From Bacteroidales bacterium (GTDB taxonomy: Bacteria > Bacteroidota > Bacteroidia > Bacteroidales > UBA3663), in NCBI GenBank assembly GCA_004557315.1, contig SFEH01000056.1, positions 1 to 13,633 of the forward strand: 13,633 bases of DNA, in the 5' to 3' direction. Below the pieces are notes generated by a model. It saw nothing but the letters and a program-made list of their open reading frames with translations, did no database searches and was not told the origin of the DNA. The position numbers and the translations under genes are program-made. Positions 13,413 through 13,633 of this stretch are shown piece by piece. Position 1 is the first letter of the stretch. Each line of letters begins with the position of its first letter.

Positions 13413-13633
13413 AATGAGGATTTTTCTGAATTTTATTTCGAAGACGACACTTCTAAGGGTATTCTAGCATCAAGGGATTGTGAAATCGAAATTCCGACAG
13501 AAGAAGAGATCGAGGGAATATCCCCAAAAGAAGACTGTCCTAGCTGGGGATCTTTTAAGACGAATTTAGCCACACTTAGACAGTCCCTAGACTTTTTTAA
13601 AGGATTCTACGAAGGATCTCAGTGGAGGCCTAT
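13413..13633 (+). CDS. Open frame without a start codon, unknown, cut by window edge
   Basis: From 13335 one plus frame stays open to the window end; the part that looks protein-like begins about 13413 with NEDFSEFYFEDDTSKG and runs 73 residues. It is acidic (EIEIPTEEEIEG) and later carries LRQSLDFFKGFYEGSQWRP. It has no ATG, GTG or TTG in frame anywhere in the window. An ATG at 13414 is one base out of frame and its own frame stops after 17 codons, so a one-base frameshift or a lost 5' end is possible. Codon use (AGA, AGG, CTA, TCA) differs from the CGC/CTC-rich neighbours. No response-regulator motif or other family was recognised. It may be a pseudogene, an imported gene fragment, or a real gene with an unusual start. 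Confidence 0.4.

Overview
This window looks like a chromosomal piece of a Bacteroidales bacterium, most likely Prevotellaceae (Prevotella or Segatella-like). The reasons are the protein families (RprX-type kinase, Bacteroidetes-type porin, a PurF-like protein with no N-terminal Cys, TrpB2) and the promoters. Six of seven candidate promoters show the Bacteroidetes pattern TTG or TTTG, about 18-20 bases, then TAnnTTTG. No ribosome binding sites of the Shine-Dalgarno type stand out. No rRNA, tRNA, CRISPR array or intact insertion sequence was seen.

Layout. On the minus strand, 3184 to 1 carries murB, a PhnP-like metallo-beta-lactamase-fold hydrolase overlapping it by an ATGA junction, and then a separately promoted DUF1846/UPF0371 protein whose C-terminus runs off the window. 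Divergent from murB is a secreted MORN/YwqK-like repeat protein (3331-4419). A leader of about 200 bases holding a large octamer-repeat palindrome precedes a standalone TrpB2 (4718-6088), which ends in a strong terminator. Then come a STAS-kinase fusion (6155-7321) and a PurF homologue whose glutaminase residues are lost but whose PRPP loop is intact (7489-8940). A gene-poor stretch of about 550 bases follows. A putative outer-membrane porin (11539-9488, minus) and an RprX-like sensor kinase (11741-13303, plus) diverge from a shared control region with repeated AATTAAC half-sites. Downstream of the kinase is a second copy of the palindrome. The window ends in an open frame of different codon use that has no start codon.

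Functionally this is mostly core metabolism (peptidoglycan precursor, tryptophan, purine) and envelope biology (porin, sensor kinase, secreted repeat protein). No obvious defence or secondary-metabolite system is present. The least explained items are the octamer palindrome family, the degenerate glutaminase domain of the PurF-like protein, the STAS-kinase fusion, and the start-less frame at the right edge. Gene starts for murB, the porin, the secreted protein and the kinase were set by promoter position and signal peptide rather than by the longest frame.
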